DNA of 64,000 bases, from positions 41,951,906 through 42,015,905 of the forward strand of contig OZ024718.1 of assembly GCA_964016875.1 (NCBI GenBank), written 5' to 3'. This document shows positions 32,743 to 43,553 of the stretch, piece after piece. Source of the stretch: Fallopia convolvulus. Lineage: Eukaryota; Streptophyta; Magnoliopsida; Caryophyllales; Polygonaceae. The notes under the pieces were generated by a model. It ran no database searches, was not told the DNA's origin, and saw only the letters and a list, made by a program, of their open reading frames with translations. Numbering within the stretch: position 1 is the first letter of the stretch; each line of letters begins with the position of its first letter. Position numbers and translations under genes: made by a program.

Positions 32743-32928
32743 CTACCAGCAAAGGGGAATGGTCTTTGAACGGCGATGTCCAATGAAATCACACTCCCAA
32801 TAAAGTCGAAGTTCAATTACGTGCTTCGCCAAGCCAATAACGGTCTTTCTGACGGCTAATTCTGCTCGCAGTGTTTCGTACACGTTTATACTTAAAATAT
32901 GTTCGTCATCCAATATGTTCATCTCCAA
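32743..32928 (-). pseudogene. LINE RNase H fragment (minus)
   Basis: A 61-residue reading contains 'NVYETLRAELAVRKTVIGLA', matching the RVT_3/RNase H-like domain found at the 3' end of plant LINEs and related proteins. It is isolated and truncated. Confidence 0.5.
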
Positions 32929-33239
32929 TTACGTACAACTTGTAGTACTTTCAGTTTAATTTATAACAATGTTATCCTATTCTTAATTAATAGAGCATTA
33001 GAGATCTACATGAAAACTCTACCCTGTCCAAATCCATGTTGTTGTTTTACAAAATCAGGTAAGATGCGTCCGTGCATTTTTCAACTAATCATCCAGCGTA
33101 CTTGAATACTCTACCCTTTAACATATTATTTGTTAACGTTATATTTTGATTTTTCTGGACGGTGTCTTGAAAAAGAAAAAGTTATTCTAGTTCATATATA
33201 CCACAAACATCCATGAAATTTGGTCTACCATTATCATAA

Positions 33240-33489
33240 TACTAATCCAGAGCATTCCTATCCTCGCCACAGCTCTCTTCTTCAGCAATGCCGGGTTTTG
33301 ATGCAAAATTGGACGGCTAGGATTCGCATTATCTATGTGAGTCGACAAGCGAATGCGGTGGCGAATAGTCTTGCTAATCTTGCTATTTCCCTTAATGAAA
33401 ATTTCAGTACCTTTATTTTTTCTTCTCTTCCTAGTACTGTGAAAGATTTGATTATGTCTCAATATGTAATCCCGGCTAGGGATAACTAG
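33240..33489 (+). pseudogene. LINE RNase H C-terminal fragment (plus)
   Basis: The reading 'LLQQCRVLMQNWTARIRIIY' then 'SRQANAVANSLANLAISL' is the C-terminal half of the same RNase H-like domain, in the opposite orientation to the fragment at 32743. A TAG at 33489 closes it, followed by AT-rich DNA. Confidence 0.6.
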
Positions 33490-33689
33490 TTTTTCTTAAT
33501 AGTAATACGTAGGGGTTGCCCATTTCTTGACCAAATTTTTTTATCAAAATACTAATAAGTTAGAATTTTAAATCCAAATATCAGACCAAAGTTTAATAGT
33601 ATGGCCATTACCAACAATCCATCAAATTCCTTTTTCAAATTGCTGACAAATACTTAGTAGTCGACCAAATTGCCAAGAAAGATTTGAAG

Positions 33690-33970
33690 AATTTTTCCTA
33701 TGAAAATGTAGAAGATTAGTAGAGTAATGTACGTACTTTTCATTAATAATACAAACCTAGAAATTGGATGACACAATTAAAAGTTTTCAAAGTAATTTCA
33801 TTTGAAGTGTCTTATCGATCATTTCAACATTACGAAGACCAAGACCCCCTTAATCCTTAGTAGTGCAAATTAAATTTTTCTGCATGTTAATAAGGGGATG
33901 AAAATTTGGTGTATACCTATTCCAAAAGAAATTTCGATTAATTTTATCTATCTCATCCAAAATACCTTTT
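33690..33970 (-). pseudogene. LINE fragment downstream of RT (zf-RVT-like)
   Basis: On the minus strand the reading approximates 'FWNRYTPNFHPLINMQKN', then 'GGLGLRNVEMIDKTLQMKLL', the conserved segment of plant LINEs after reverse transcriptase. It is interrupted by stops. Confidence 0.55.
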
Positions 33971-33984
33971 GGAAGCAGGAAAAT

Positions 33985-34332
33985 TCATCTTCCCCAATGT
34001 CTTTCAGAGTCATGGTTAGACGTCTTACATCATTCTCCTCCACTTGTCCACAAATTATCTTCGATTCCTCGTCAAAGTCATCTAAAAGAACAAAAAGAGA
34101 CAAGTCTGACACATTAACGGTAAAACGAACACCATACTTACCTTGTGCGAAATCAAGCTTGTATGCATTGGGCCAACTTTATTAACCACCTTGTATGGTC
34201 CATCTCCCCTTGGCTCCAACTTAGACTTTCTTTGTTGTGAAAACCGCTATTTTTACAAATGCAACCACACCAAGTCACCCTCTTCGAATTGCACATTCTT
34301 CTTGGGCTTATCGGCTCGAGCTTTATATTGGG
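33985..34332 (-). pseudogene. Ty3/gypsy integrase C-terminal fragment
   Basis: The minus-strand translation contains the gypsy integrase tail: an 'EFEEGDLVWLHL' block, 'SKLEPRGDGPYKVVNKVGPM' and a degraded 'DLSLF' region. An acidic linker like that of chromovirus-type elements follows. Only this tail survives. Confidence 0.65.
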
Positions 34333-34484
34333 TAGGGATGGTAATGGGGCGGGTTTAGGGCGTGGAATACGCTCCTAGTCCCCATCCCCGTTTAGAATTT
34401 TACTCCTAATCGCCGTACCCATATCCATGTGGGGAATGGCAACCTTTCCTCATCTCCATCGGGTACCCGTCCCCATCGGGGATT
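34333..34484 (+). mobile_element. hAT-like terminal fragment
   Basis: It starts TAGGGATGGTAATGGGGCGGG, a common plant hAT end, and contains repeated CCCCATCCCCG-type words. The opposite terminal repeat is missing, so only one truncated end is present. Confidence 0.5.
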
Positions 34485-36197
34485 TGTAACACCCCTATTT
34501 TTTCAACTATGTTTATTACTGTCAGTGAACTCAGATTTTTACCGTCCAAAGTCACCCAAGGTTTTAAGGTACATAATACAATTTAAAATAATGCAAAAAT
34601 TTCAAGAAAACTTTATTACATCAAAAGTGCTAGAAGGTTCGAGGCTTTAATTCGTGTTATTATAACTTCATCGTTTCATTAAAAACTTAGTTCGGAATTT
34701 GATAAGCAGCGGAATAAAGAAAAATACAACTTATCGTTCTTAAAGCAACCAATGGGATCTAAAATATGGAAATACTTTTGAAAAGTGTCTTGTGGTCTTC
34801 CTTCAACTCTTCTAGCATTCGTCTTCAATCTTTTGTAATGCTCCACTAAAGTATGATATTTCCGCGAAAGGCAGGAAATACCAGCAAATGCAGAAAGGAA
34901 AATGGGTATGGAGACTAAACAAGTGAGAATGGATCGTTCTCATGGGTAGGATTGGTAATATTATAACTATCAACATTCTTAAAAGATGAGATATTTTGAG
35001 AGAAACAACATTTATGAGGAGTTTAAGGAGAACGCGGAATAGTTCTTCTTGAAGAGAGAGGTATTATTTTACGTGGAAAAGGATAGTACGAAAACTGTAC
35101 GTAGTTCCTTTATGGATATGAGTATGGTTGGGAACTTTTGTTTCACATATACAATTTTGAAAAATAAATTTGTTGACTTTATCGGATCTACATCAAGCTC
35201 ATCAGAATTGAAGTTCGAAAAAGAATTATGGTTGGAATGACAATCCTTCAGAAGTTAGGAGCAAGTTATACTGATTCATTCTAGTTCATTAATTAGTGTG
35301 CACTAGGCACTTATCTTTTGGTCATAAAATATTGCAGTGAAGGTGAAGATTTTTATGTGTGGGGGCTACAAAGGCCGATCCACTTAAAGTAATGATGTTC
35401 CGGCACCTAGATAGGGTGCAGTAAACCCCCTTTAGTGAGGAGCGTTCACGAGATCATGATCCAAATACCGAGCGAAGAGAGAGCGGAAAGCCATACCGCT
35501 TGATAAGTTATAGAGAGATGTCGGGGCAAAATCCGCAACCCTAATCCTATACTATTCCTCAATAAATTAATCTCGAAAAGAAATTGAAACAAACACGGCC
35601 ACACACAATTGGACCTAAGTTCAGTACTAGCGTAATACGAGATAATAATAACAATATCGTTATATGTAAACATTAAATAAACCTAAGTTTTCAGCAATCA
35701 AAACATACCTTTTCCAATAACGGTTTATCGCTAGTAAACACTGTCAGCGATTTAGTCGCACAACTTGATGTGCTGATTCGTCATTCAATTTCTGTGTTGC
35801 TGTTTCTTAGAACCATCAAAATCAAATCTTCTAACAATATAATTATAACTATTCTTTTTTTTTTTTATAAAATATTTGTATAATATGTCATAAAAACATA
35901 CTATAAAAAATCTATATTTTTTTCTTAAAAAACATCTTGAAGGGGGATAGATGGATCAGCATTTTTCTAACACGACCATCTGGATCTGGTGATCATTCAA
36001 CATTATATTATTCAATGACAAGTGCCTTAGCCTTAAGTTATATTAAAATTAATTTCAAAACGCTTATCTCTAACCGTCGTCAACTCTGTGCATGATAAAC
36101 AAAACTCGTTTGAAAAGTTTATCGAATCAATTAACTTCCTTAGTAGTTTCCCCAACTGAGATCAGCGAGTTCATCTTCGGTTTAAACGAACCTTCAA
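34485..36197. other. Unassigned repeat-like and AT-rich region
   Basis: The left part starts TGTAACACCCC, which is common at the start of gypsy LTRs, and contains phrases typical of retrotransposon non-coding DNA up to about 35700. No second LTR, primer site or coding region was found. From 35700 to 36197 it is plain AT-rich sequence. Confidence 0.3.
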
Positions 36198-36922
36198 TCT
36201 ATAACTATATATTAAATTTATATAAGCCATCACATTATTATGTTCTCACCTTATATTTAAATTAATTAATTTTTATTATATTATTTTAGCTTTTTTTTGG
36301 TAGATATATTACTTTATCTTTTTCAATTAAATTCATTTTTATCTATTTAAAATTAAAATTTTAAAAAGAAAATATTATTTAAAAATAATAAAAACGACCA
36401 TATATTTAACTCTATTCAATGTAATAGATTATTTTTAAATCAAATTTTGTTCAAAATAGTGAAAATTTACAATATCTTGATAATCACTTGTCTAAATTTA
36501 ATTTTAATTAAAAATCACATTATCTATTCCTTAATTTTCTTTTTGTTTATTTATGTAAATATAGAAGATTTTTTTATCTAGCCCACCTCGCATTTCTATA
36601 TTTTAATTTTTATTCTTAATTTTTCCTCTTTTCATATTAATTTTCTTTTTAACTATTTCTTATTTTTTGAAGAATAAAAAAAATCAAATTTTATTAAAAA
36701 ATATGTATTTACATTACTTTTTTCTTTTTTATCTAATTTTCAGATTGGTAATACCAATCTCAAAAACAATCTATTTTTATCCAAAAAAGATAGCTTGCTC
36801 ATACCTAATTATATTAAAATTTATATTAAAATTTTCTTCATTAATATTTTTTTGTAGTATGTCTAATAATAATTTTATATTTTGAATCGTATTCGTATAT
36901 GTCACGAGGGGTATATAACTAG
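36198..36922 (+). mobile_element. Non-autonomous Helitron candidate 1
   Basis: It begins TCTATAACTATATATTAAAT after an A and ends ATATAACTAG before a T, as Helitrons insert between A and T. The 3' end has a weak hairpin CGTATATGTCACG. The 5' end closely resembles that of candidate 2. No Rep/helicase is encoded. Confidence 0.5.
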
Positions 36923-37203
36923 TTAATTTAACAATGAAACCTTAATTTCAAAAAGAAATCCGAAAATGTACGAAAACAATTAGGATATAATTTTATTTGT
37001 GTAAATTGGCTTTGACCTTTCATAACCCAATGTATATGTTTGGCGTACAAGCTAACATATATGATCAAATACGGTTTATCCGTTTGGAATATATTATATA
37101 GCTAAGTAACCGAGTATAAGTTGATAGAATTAATCAACTCAATCTTTATACCACCGGCCCTGTGGGTATGACCTTTCATAACCATCGTTCTTTGTTATTG
37201 CTA
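36923..37203. other. Spacer between Helitron candidates
   Basis: AT-rich; nothing recognised. Confidence 0.4.
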
Positions 37204-38127
37204 CTAGTTTTATCCGTCGTACCATGTACGACTACAATTCGATATTTTATAAATATTATAAATAAAATATTAATAAATAAATAAAAATATAATATAAATT
37301 TTAATATAAGTAATTTATTTTATATTCTTTCTATTTTATTACTTTTCATGTACGTAAATTTAGAGTTTATCAAATATTTCAATATCTATTAAATATTTTA
37401 TTACCCATTTTTATTAATTTTAAAAATTTAAACTATTTATTCAATAATTTTTTATAAAAGAAAATCATTATATTTCTATAAATAAAATCGTCAAAAGATA
37501 TATGATAAAATATTTATATTTATTTTTAAATATTTTATGTTTAATTTTAAATACTTGTATAAGGAAGCTTTCAAAAAATATTATTATACTAAATAGATAT
37601 TTTTTTGATGTTAGAGATAAATTTAAATAGTTATAAAGAATTTAATAGAAAGAAGTTATAATAATAGAAATAAAAATTAAATTTTTAAATATAAGGTGGG
37701 GCTAGAATCGTTCTGGTGACTCGAAAAGATAAAACTTTAATATATAGTTATAGATATTACCTATTTTTTATTTTTAAACATTATAAGTATTTATCATTAA
37801 TTTTTTTATTATAAGAGAAAAAATATATCTATAAATAATTTCGTGAAAAGACATAATGCTAAAAAGTAAAAGATATTTATACTTATTTAAAAATATTTAA
37901 AATTTGTTATCTTTAATTTTAAGTATTTGTATAAGGAAGTTTTCAAAAGATATTGTTATACTAAATAGATATTTGTTTGATGTTAAAGATAGATTTAAAT
38001 AGTTAAAGAAGAATATAATAGGGTAAAGTTAAAATATTAGAAATAAAAATTAATTTTGTAAATATGAGGTGGGGCCAGAATCGTTCTGATGGCTCGACAA
38101 GGGACAACTTTAATATATAGTTACAGA
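37204..38127 (-). mobile_element. Non-autonomous Helitron candidate 2 with duplicated 5' end
   Basis: On the minus strand it starts TCTGTAACTATATATTAAAG at 38127 (preceded by A) and ends AAAACTAG at 37204 (followed by T). The 3' end has a perfect 7 bp hairpin GTCGTACATGGTACGAC. A second 5'-type start lies at 37754, giving two direct copies of about 373 bp. Confidence 0.65.
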
Positions 38128-38250
38128 TGACTAGATAACTCCAAATTAATTTGATATTGAGGCATTGCTTTCAGCAAATCACTATACCCTGCCAACTGCC
38201 AAGGTTGTAATGATCTTTATGGAATTTATCATTTAACTTTGTTAAAGGAA

Positions 38251-38849
38251 TCTACTATATATATAAAAGTAATAAGGTTTGGAGTCACCACGGATTTTGC
38301 CACGTGTCGTCTTTTTCTTAAGCCATGTCATGTAATTTTTGACACGTCATATGCCACATTGTATTATTTTCACCCCGTCACTTACATGTCATATTTAACT
38401 ATAATGATAAAAAAATGCTTTCCTTATAAAAAATATTTTATATAAATAGATAATTATAGGCCTATATATTTTGATAAATCTATGCTTTTTTTAATCAAAA
38501 TACTTCCTTATGAGAAGTTTGGTCAAAATACTTTCCTTTTATTGTAACTCAAAATTTGAAAATTTACCATAACATTTTATGAGCATTGTATATATTATTC
38601 TCATTATTTAAAAATTTACCATAACATTTCATGAGCATTGTATATATTATTCTCATTATTTAAACTTAATAATCTAAATTTAATTTATTTTATTTGATTT
38701 TAAAAAACAAAATAATTTTTATACATATTACAATCAACAAATTACTTACATTAAATTTTATATCATATTTTTGTTTATTAATATCCCTTCATAGTATATC
38801 TGAAAAAATATCGAGTCATAGTTGTGCATGGCACGACGGGGACAACTAG
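38251..38849 (+). mobile_element. Non-autonomous Helitron candidate 3
   Basis: 599 bp from TCTACTATATATATAAAAG to GGGGACAACTAG, flanked by A and T. The hairpin TTGTGCATGGCACGAC near the 3' end and the CTAG terminus are Helitron hallmarks. Confidence 0.65.
38559..38662 (+). repeat. 52 bp tandem duplication inside Helitron candidate 3
   Basis: Two adjacent 52 bp copies beginning AAAATTTACCATAACATTT differ at one base (TTTAT versus TTCAT). Confidence 0.9.
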
Positions 38850-38929
38850 TTTGGTCTATTCGTGTAAAACAATAACCCATGCATATGCATATTAATAATT
38901 TGGTATAAATTCGAAAGCTTTCTCAAGCT

Positions 38930-39445
38930 TAAATTTAAGGGAAATTCCTTTTGGTGCCCCTAAGATTTTACCTTTTCTTTTTGGTGACGAAGAAAAAAAC
39001 TTATTACTCTTGGTACCCCTGAGGTTTTGGCTTTTCCCGTTGATGTCCCTCTCCGGTTCAAATTAGCTAATTTCAAGCTTACCATTATGTTCATCATCCT
39101 TAAATTAGTAGGATTAAACTTTTAAAACACTTAAATTCATAACCAAACTACATCAATTTGAATTTTTAAGCAATCCTCTATTTTAAGGGGTTGTCTACAA
39201 AATTGTTTAAAAATTCAAGTTGATGTGGTTTGGTATGTATTTTGATGTTTTAATAGTCAAATCCTACTAATATAAGGGTGATGAACATAATGGTAAACTT
39301 GAAATTGGCAAATTTGAACCGGAGAGGGACGTCAACAGGAAAAGCCAAAACCTTAGGAGTACCAAAAGGAATAAGTTTTTTTCTTGGACACCAAAAGAAA
39401 AAGGTAAAAACTTAGGGACACCAAAAGAAATTTCCCTAAATTTAA
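38930..39445. mobile_element. Fold-back MITE, Mutator-like
   Basis: The element (38939-39436, 498 bp) is almost entirely a palindrome. The left arm GGGAAATTCCTTTTGGTG... pairs with the right arm ...CACCAAAAGAAATTTCCC over about 230 bp, with a short centre near 39185. A 9 bp direct repeat TAAATTTAA at 38930-38938 and 39437-39445 flanks it, as for Mutator-like elements. No protein is encoded. Confidence 0.85.
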
Positions 39446-39668
39446 TTGACACCTTCTATCCTAAAAATTACAGTTAAAATGAACTTTCAAAATAATGTAG
39501 GAATAAGACCCTTTTTTTTAATTAAAATTGTGGTCATGGTTGCCGAAAACTCAAAACAATTATTATTCTTGGTATTCACAATACATGTAAGGTTCATAAA
39601 TCAAGGGTCAAGATAAATTCTAATATTATACCGTAAAGAATTATTTTGAAGATGAAATTTTTTTCTTC
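39446..39668. other. AT-rich spacer before tandem array
   Basis: No recognisable feature. Confidence 0.4.
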
Positions 39669-39993
39669 TCATTTTACAAGCTGGGTTGCCTTTGCTACCT
39701 TCTTATATTTCAGATTGACCCATAATGTAACTGATCTAGGAAGTACAAGAGTCGACCTTGATGATAACAATATTGGCCAAGAAGTAGCATCCTCAATTGG
39801 TTGCAATTTAAACTTTACATGAACCATCAAGTTGTAGATATTGAAGTTATCTTTGCAACATATCTTGAATGAACTAGAGATAATTTTTGTAGCCACATTT
39901 ATGCCCGATTTAGTAAGACGTGTCCAAAGTTCAGCATGAACACAAACTTCACAAATGTCTATTTTAAATTCTCTTGGCTTCATTCTCTTCCAT
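39669..39993 (-). mobile_element. Left remnant of the tandem LTR array (cut by hAT-1)
   Basis: Minus-strand sequence joins part of an internal segment (TGGCCAATATTGTTATCATC region, 39690-39800) to part of an LTR (39810-39993), relative to full units at 52735-57206. The junction indicates a deletion. The LTR continues on the far side of the hAT element at 52686. Confidence 0.75.
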
Positions 39994-40001
39994 GGTTGTC
40001 T

Positions 40002-40330
40002 TAGACCTGGGTTCCGGTTCATCTAAACCGGCGAAACCGCCGGTTCCGGTTCCTGAACCACCGGGTCTGGTTCCCACTACGGTTCCGGTTCCGGTTCATC
40101 TACCCCCGAAACCGGTGAACCGGCGGTTCCGAAACCGGGAACCGGTGCTTCCAAACCGCCGGTTCCGGGTTAACGGCTACTTTTTTGAACGAGTTCCGAA
40201 ACCGCGACCGCGGCCTGAGACCCGTGGTCGCGGTTTTTTCAACAGAAAGCTTCGGATTTGGGCAAAAACGAAACCGCGATTGCGGCCCTCAGGTCGCGGT
40301 CGCGATTTTGGTGTAAATGCCAACGGCTAG
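40002..40330. repeat. hAT-1 5' subterminal repeats
   Basis: Many GGTTCCGG/CCGGTT words and GACCGCGG-type palindromes lie next to the terminal repeat. Matching words occur at 52400-52677. Confidence 0.75.
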
Positions 40331-40734
40331 TTCATAATTCCAACGACTAGTTGATAAATTTATCCTATAAATACCCACTAAATGATCTCATTCCCACCCA
40401 CACTACCAATATTTCTCAATCTCTCAATCTCTCTCTCAAGTTTACAAACCTCTCTCAATTCTCAATCTTTACTAGTTTTTACAATTGCTTTCATAATTGT
40501 TCTTTTAAAAAATTAGCACAATTGTCTTTTACATCTTATTGCTTTGTAATTTTAAGGTTCATTATCTTCTTAATTACATATTTCTTTACCACACCTTGCT
40601 CTTTGCTTACTTGTTTAGTTACATTTTAAGAAAATGGAAGGATTTCTTAACATTGATCAAATTTTTGGCTCACAAGAGAGTGGTGCAAATGTAGAATTTG
40701 TACCCCCTATTAACTTGTCGGACTTCTCGGACCC

Positions 40735-41143
40735 TGTTAGACCCAGATTTTTGCTAGCTAAGCGTTGAGTCACAGACAGAGAATCTCCAACGCATACAGA
40801 GCTACGGAGGATTTTCGGGATCAACTAAGTCAGTTAGAAGAGGGAGGATCCGAGATATGTTTGTTATAAGATAGATTCTTCTTCAGATTGTATCAGTTAT
40901 ACGATAAGATCAAGACGAGATTGGTTAGTTAGAAATAAGATTATATCTTTATTAAGATAGAATATGCTCTAAGGGGGCTATATAAATCGATGTAACCCTT
41001 GGGGGTAAGGGGGCTTGATTCATACAATTTCTCCTGATTTCTACATCAATAAAAATACACATTCGTTCGAATTCTTCTTAGTTCATTCGATCAAGGCCCG
41101 ATCTAAGCCAAGGTTCTACCTTTGGTAAATTTTGGCTCAAACA
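40735..41143 (+). repeat. Gypsy-3 5' LTR
   Basis: 409 bp, TGTTAGACCC to GGCTCAAACA. It contains the TATA box TATATAAAT at 40979-40987 and a polyadenylation-type AATAAA at 41048-41053. Confidence 0.97.
40979..40987 (+). promoter_or_regulatory. Gypsy-3 LTR TATA box
   Basis: TATATAAAT, with AATAAA about 65 bp downstream, gives a normal U3-R layout. The 3' LTR has the same box at 50254-50262. Confidence 0.75.
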
Positions 41144-41146
41144 ATT

Positions 41147-41164
41147 TGGCGCCCACCATGGGGC
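41147..41164 (+). promoter_or_regulatory. Gypsy-3 primer-binding site
   Basis: TGGCGCCCACCATGGGGC lies three bases after the LTR. It differs at one base from the Gypsy-2 site. The tRNA was not identified. Confidence 0.82.
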
Positions 41165-41225
41165 CGTGATCGATACAACTATCAGAAGAATCACCGTACT
41201 ACTTCCTTCCGAATCAGAGAACGCG

Positions 41226-43547
41226 ATGTCTGAAAACGGCGAGGGAAGTCCTAAAACTCCAGTCGTCGGGGACGGACAAAACCTTGAAAACCAGGGTGCC
41301 TTGTCTCAGGAGGAGGAGATGACGGACCTTAGACAACGTATGGAATTCCTCCAGAAGGCGTTGAACGAACAAAAAAGCTTTTACGACGCCCATGTAGAAT
41401 GCCTCACTGCTGAAAACAGCCAACTCAAGCAACAATATGAGGTCTTGGCTACGGGGCGTCGCTCCCTACGCGTCACCCGGCGCACTGACGGAATAATAAG
41501 AAGGTTGGATTTCAACGCTGGAGAAGGGACTTTTGGAAAAGGTGCAAATCCGGACCCCCGAGACAAGGCACCCGCACAACGAGATGCAACTCCGGAGCCC
41601 ATGGGCCGAGCCCGCCACGAGGAAGTCTTCCACGACAATAATCCTCCAATCAATCTCCTATCGGCGGCTAATCAACGCCGAGCGCCATCTCAAGAAGTCT
41701 GGATCGAAGATGATGGCACCGATGGGGAAAATCGAGAATGACGCGAGCCAATCGATTTAGACGCAGCCATCCGAAGAAAGGTGACCGAACAAATAAGCGT
41801 CATCGCTGACCAACTCCGGAGGGGAAGCCAAGGTTTCCAACCTTTGGAGCCTGAAGCACCCGACGGGTTTGACGAATCTCCGTTCTCCCGTCGAATCGCC
41901 CGAGTAGAAATTCCGAAAAAGTTCTCCGTACCAAGCATGCCCACGTACAACGGGACTACGGACCCTAATGAGCACGTGGCCATATACAAACAGAAGATGA
42001 TGACGAGTACGGTCCCATCCCATTCCAAAGAGGCGGTGATGTGTAAGGGTTTCGGCACAACCTTAACGGGGCCGGCGCTAACTTGGTTTATCAACCTCCC
42101 ACGTGGAAGCATTAGGTCCTTCGCAGACCTCTCGGACACTTTCCGGTCTCAATTCGCCAGCAACCGCAAATTTGAGAAGCAATCCAGCGACCTCTACCGG
42201 ATCCACCAACGGAACCAAGAAACTACCAGAGAATTCTTGGATCGCTTCAATCGTGAGAAGATCTCCATCCCATCTTGCGACGTGACGACCGCAGTGGAAG
42301 CATTCAGGCAAGGGGTCACTCCCGACGACGACCTGTACAAAGAACTAACTAAGCACCCTTGTGCTACGTTCGAAGAAGTACAAGCCAGGGCCTTGGCACA
42401 CGTCCGGTTGGAAGAAGATATGTCCCTGAGGAAGAGATCTCCAGAGACGGAGAAAACCGAGAGAAAGGGACCCGTTGACAGCCGGCGAGGTTCAACAGAT
42501 CAGAGGAGAGACCGCCGCGCCCATCCTTACTCACGGCCTACCTCAGGGCAGGTCAACGTGGCCAAAGCACGATGGACGAATGACAAGGAGCGAGAACCCA
42601 TGCCGCCCTCACTCGACTCCTTCAAGCTCAACATATCCACGGAAAAGCTGCTCCGGAACATGGCGAAACAAGGAGAACTCGTAAGGTGGCCAAGAAAGGA
42701 CAAGACTCCCCACCTGGGGGGGGACACATCTAAGTGGTGCGATTACCATGAGTATCATGGACACTGGACGCGAGATTGCCTCATGCTCCGAAGAGAATTG
42801 GCCCGCCTAGTCGCGGAAGGAGGGATAAAAGATGTGGCTCCAGATGCCCGAGTACCCAAAGGTCTGCTGGAGAATCTCCAATCCGAGCACCAAGAAAGGC
42901 GAAATCCTCCAACACCTGACAGAGTGGTCAATGTGATATCCGGAGGATCAAGCATCTGCGGACTATCATACTCGGCAGCAAAGCGCCACGCAAGAGAAAG
43001 CAGTTTCAATCGACCATCGTCATCGAGACACCGCGTTAGAGAATCTCCAGGGCAAGCCATCGTGTTCGACGACACCGATGCAGAAAACACTTCTGAACCG
43101 CATCATGATGGTCTTGTAATATCCCTGCATATTGGGAACGTGTTGATGAAAAGGGTACTGATCGATACGGGAAGCTCCACGAATCTCATGACCTTAACTG
43201 CCCTAAAGGAGATGGGTTTGTCCGAAAACGACATTCATAAACACCCGGTGCCCTTAGTGGGATTCAGCGGCGAAGTCAAGCATACTGTGGGTGATATCGC
43301 TATCCCAACCTTTGCCAAAGGTATGAATATTCAAGTCAATTTCCTCGTAATGGACTGCCCTTCATGCTACAACGTAATCTTGGGACGACCATGGTTACAC
43401 GACATGAAAGCAGTAGCATCCACCTACCACCAAACGGTGAAATTTCCAACACCATGGGGGATAGAAGAAATTCGTGGGGATCAGAGGTTGGCTAGGGAGT
43501 GCTATAAGGCAGCCCTCAAGCCAACCACTCTGAGACCTGAGGCATAG
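41226..43547 (+). pseudogene. gag-pro: Gypsy-3 gag-protease, one internal TGA
   Basis: The likely start is ATG 41226 (MSENGEGSPKTPVVGDG). The first ~170 residues form an acidic N-terminus with a coiled coil. TGA at 41739 is the only lesion. The Gag core follows: 'EIPKKFSVPSMPTYNGTTDP', 'MCKGFGTTLTGPALTWFINL', 'FASNRKFEKQSSDLYRIHQR' and 'CDYHEYHGHWTRDCLMLRRE'. The aspartic protease site is DTGSS at 43164-43178 in 'VLIDTGSSTNLMTL', and the domain ends 'KFPTPWGIEEIRGDQR'. The protein builds the particle and matures it. It ends at UAG 43545-43547, followed by CAA UUA. Confidence 0.92.
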
Positions 43548-43553
43548 CAATTA
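43545..43553 (+). promoter_or_regulatory. Candidate stop-codon readthrough site between gag-pro and pol
   Basis: TAG CAA TTA matches the UAG-CAR-YYA leaky stop context known from tobamoviruses. Pol continues in the same frame. Gypsy-2 has GCA TAG at the same place, followed by CCT CTA. Confidence 0.6.

Noticed and set aside
33898..34358. Plus-strand frames of 95 and 71 codons
   Set aside because: The minus strand carries the recognisable gypsy integrase tail; the plus frames have no matching domain.
34485..35700. Full LTR element starting TGTAACACCCC
   Set aside because: No second LTR, primer site or coding domain could be found, so it was left as unassigned repeat-like DNA.
36667..36885. 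AT-rich 72-codon frame
   Set aside because: Low-complexity Ile/Phe/Lys composition inside a Helitron candidate; no homology recognised.
39974..40330. Proline/arginine-rich 118-codon frame
   Set aside because: It is produced by CCGGTT-type subterminal repeats of hAT-1 and crosses the element boundary.
41214..41653. Minus-strand frames in Gypsy-3 gag
   Set aside because: Shadows of the acidic/coiled-coil Gag N-terminus.
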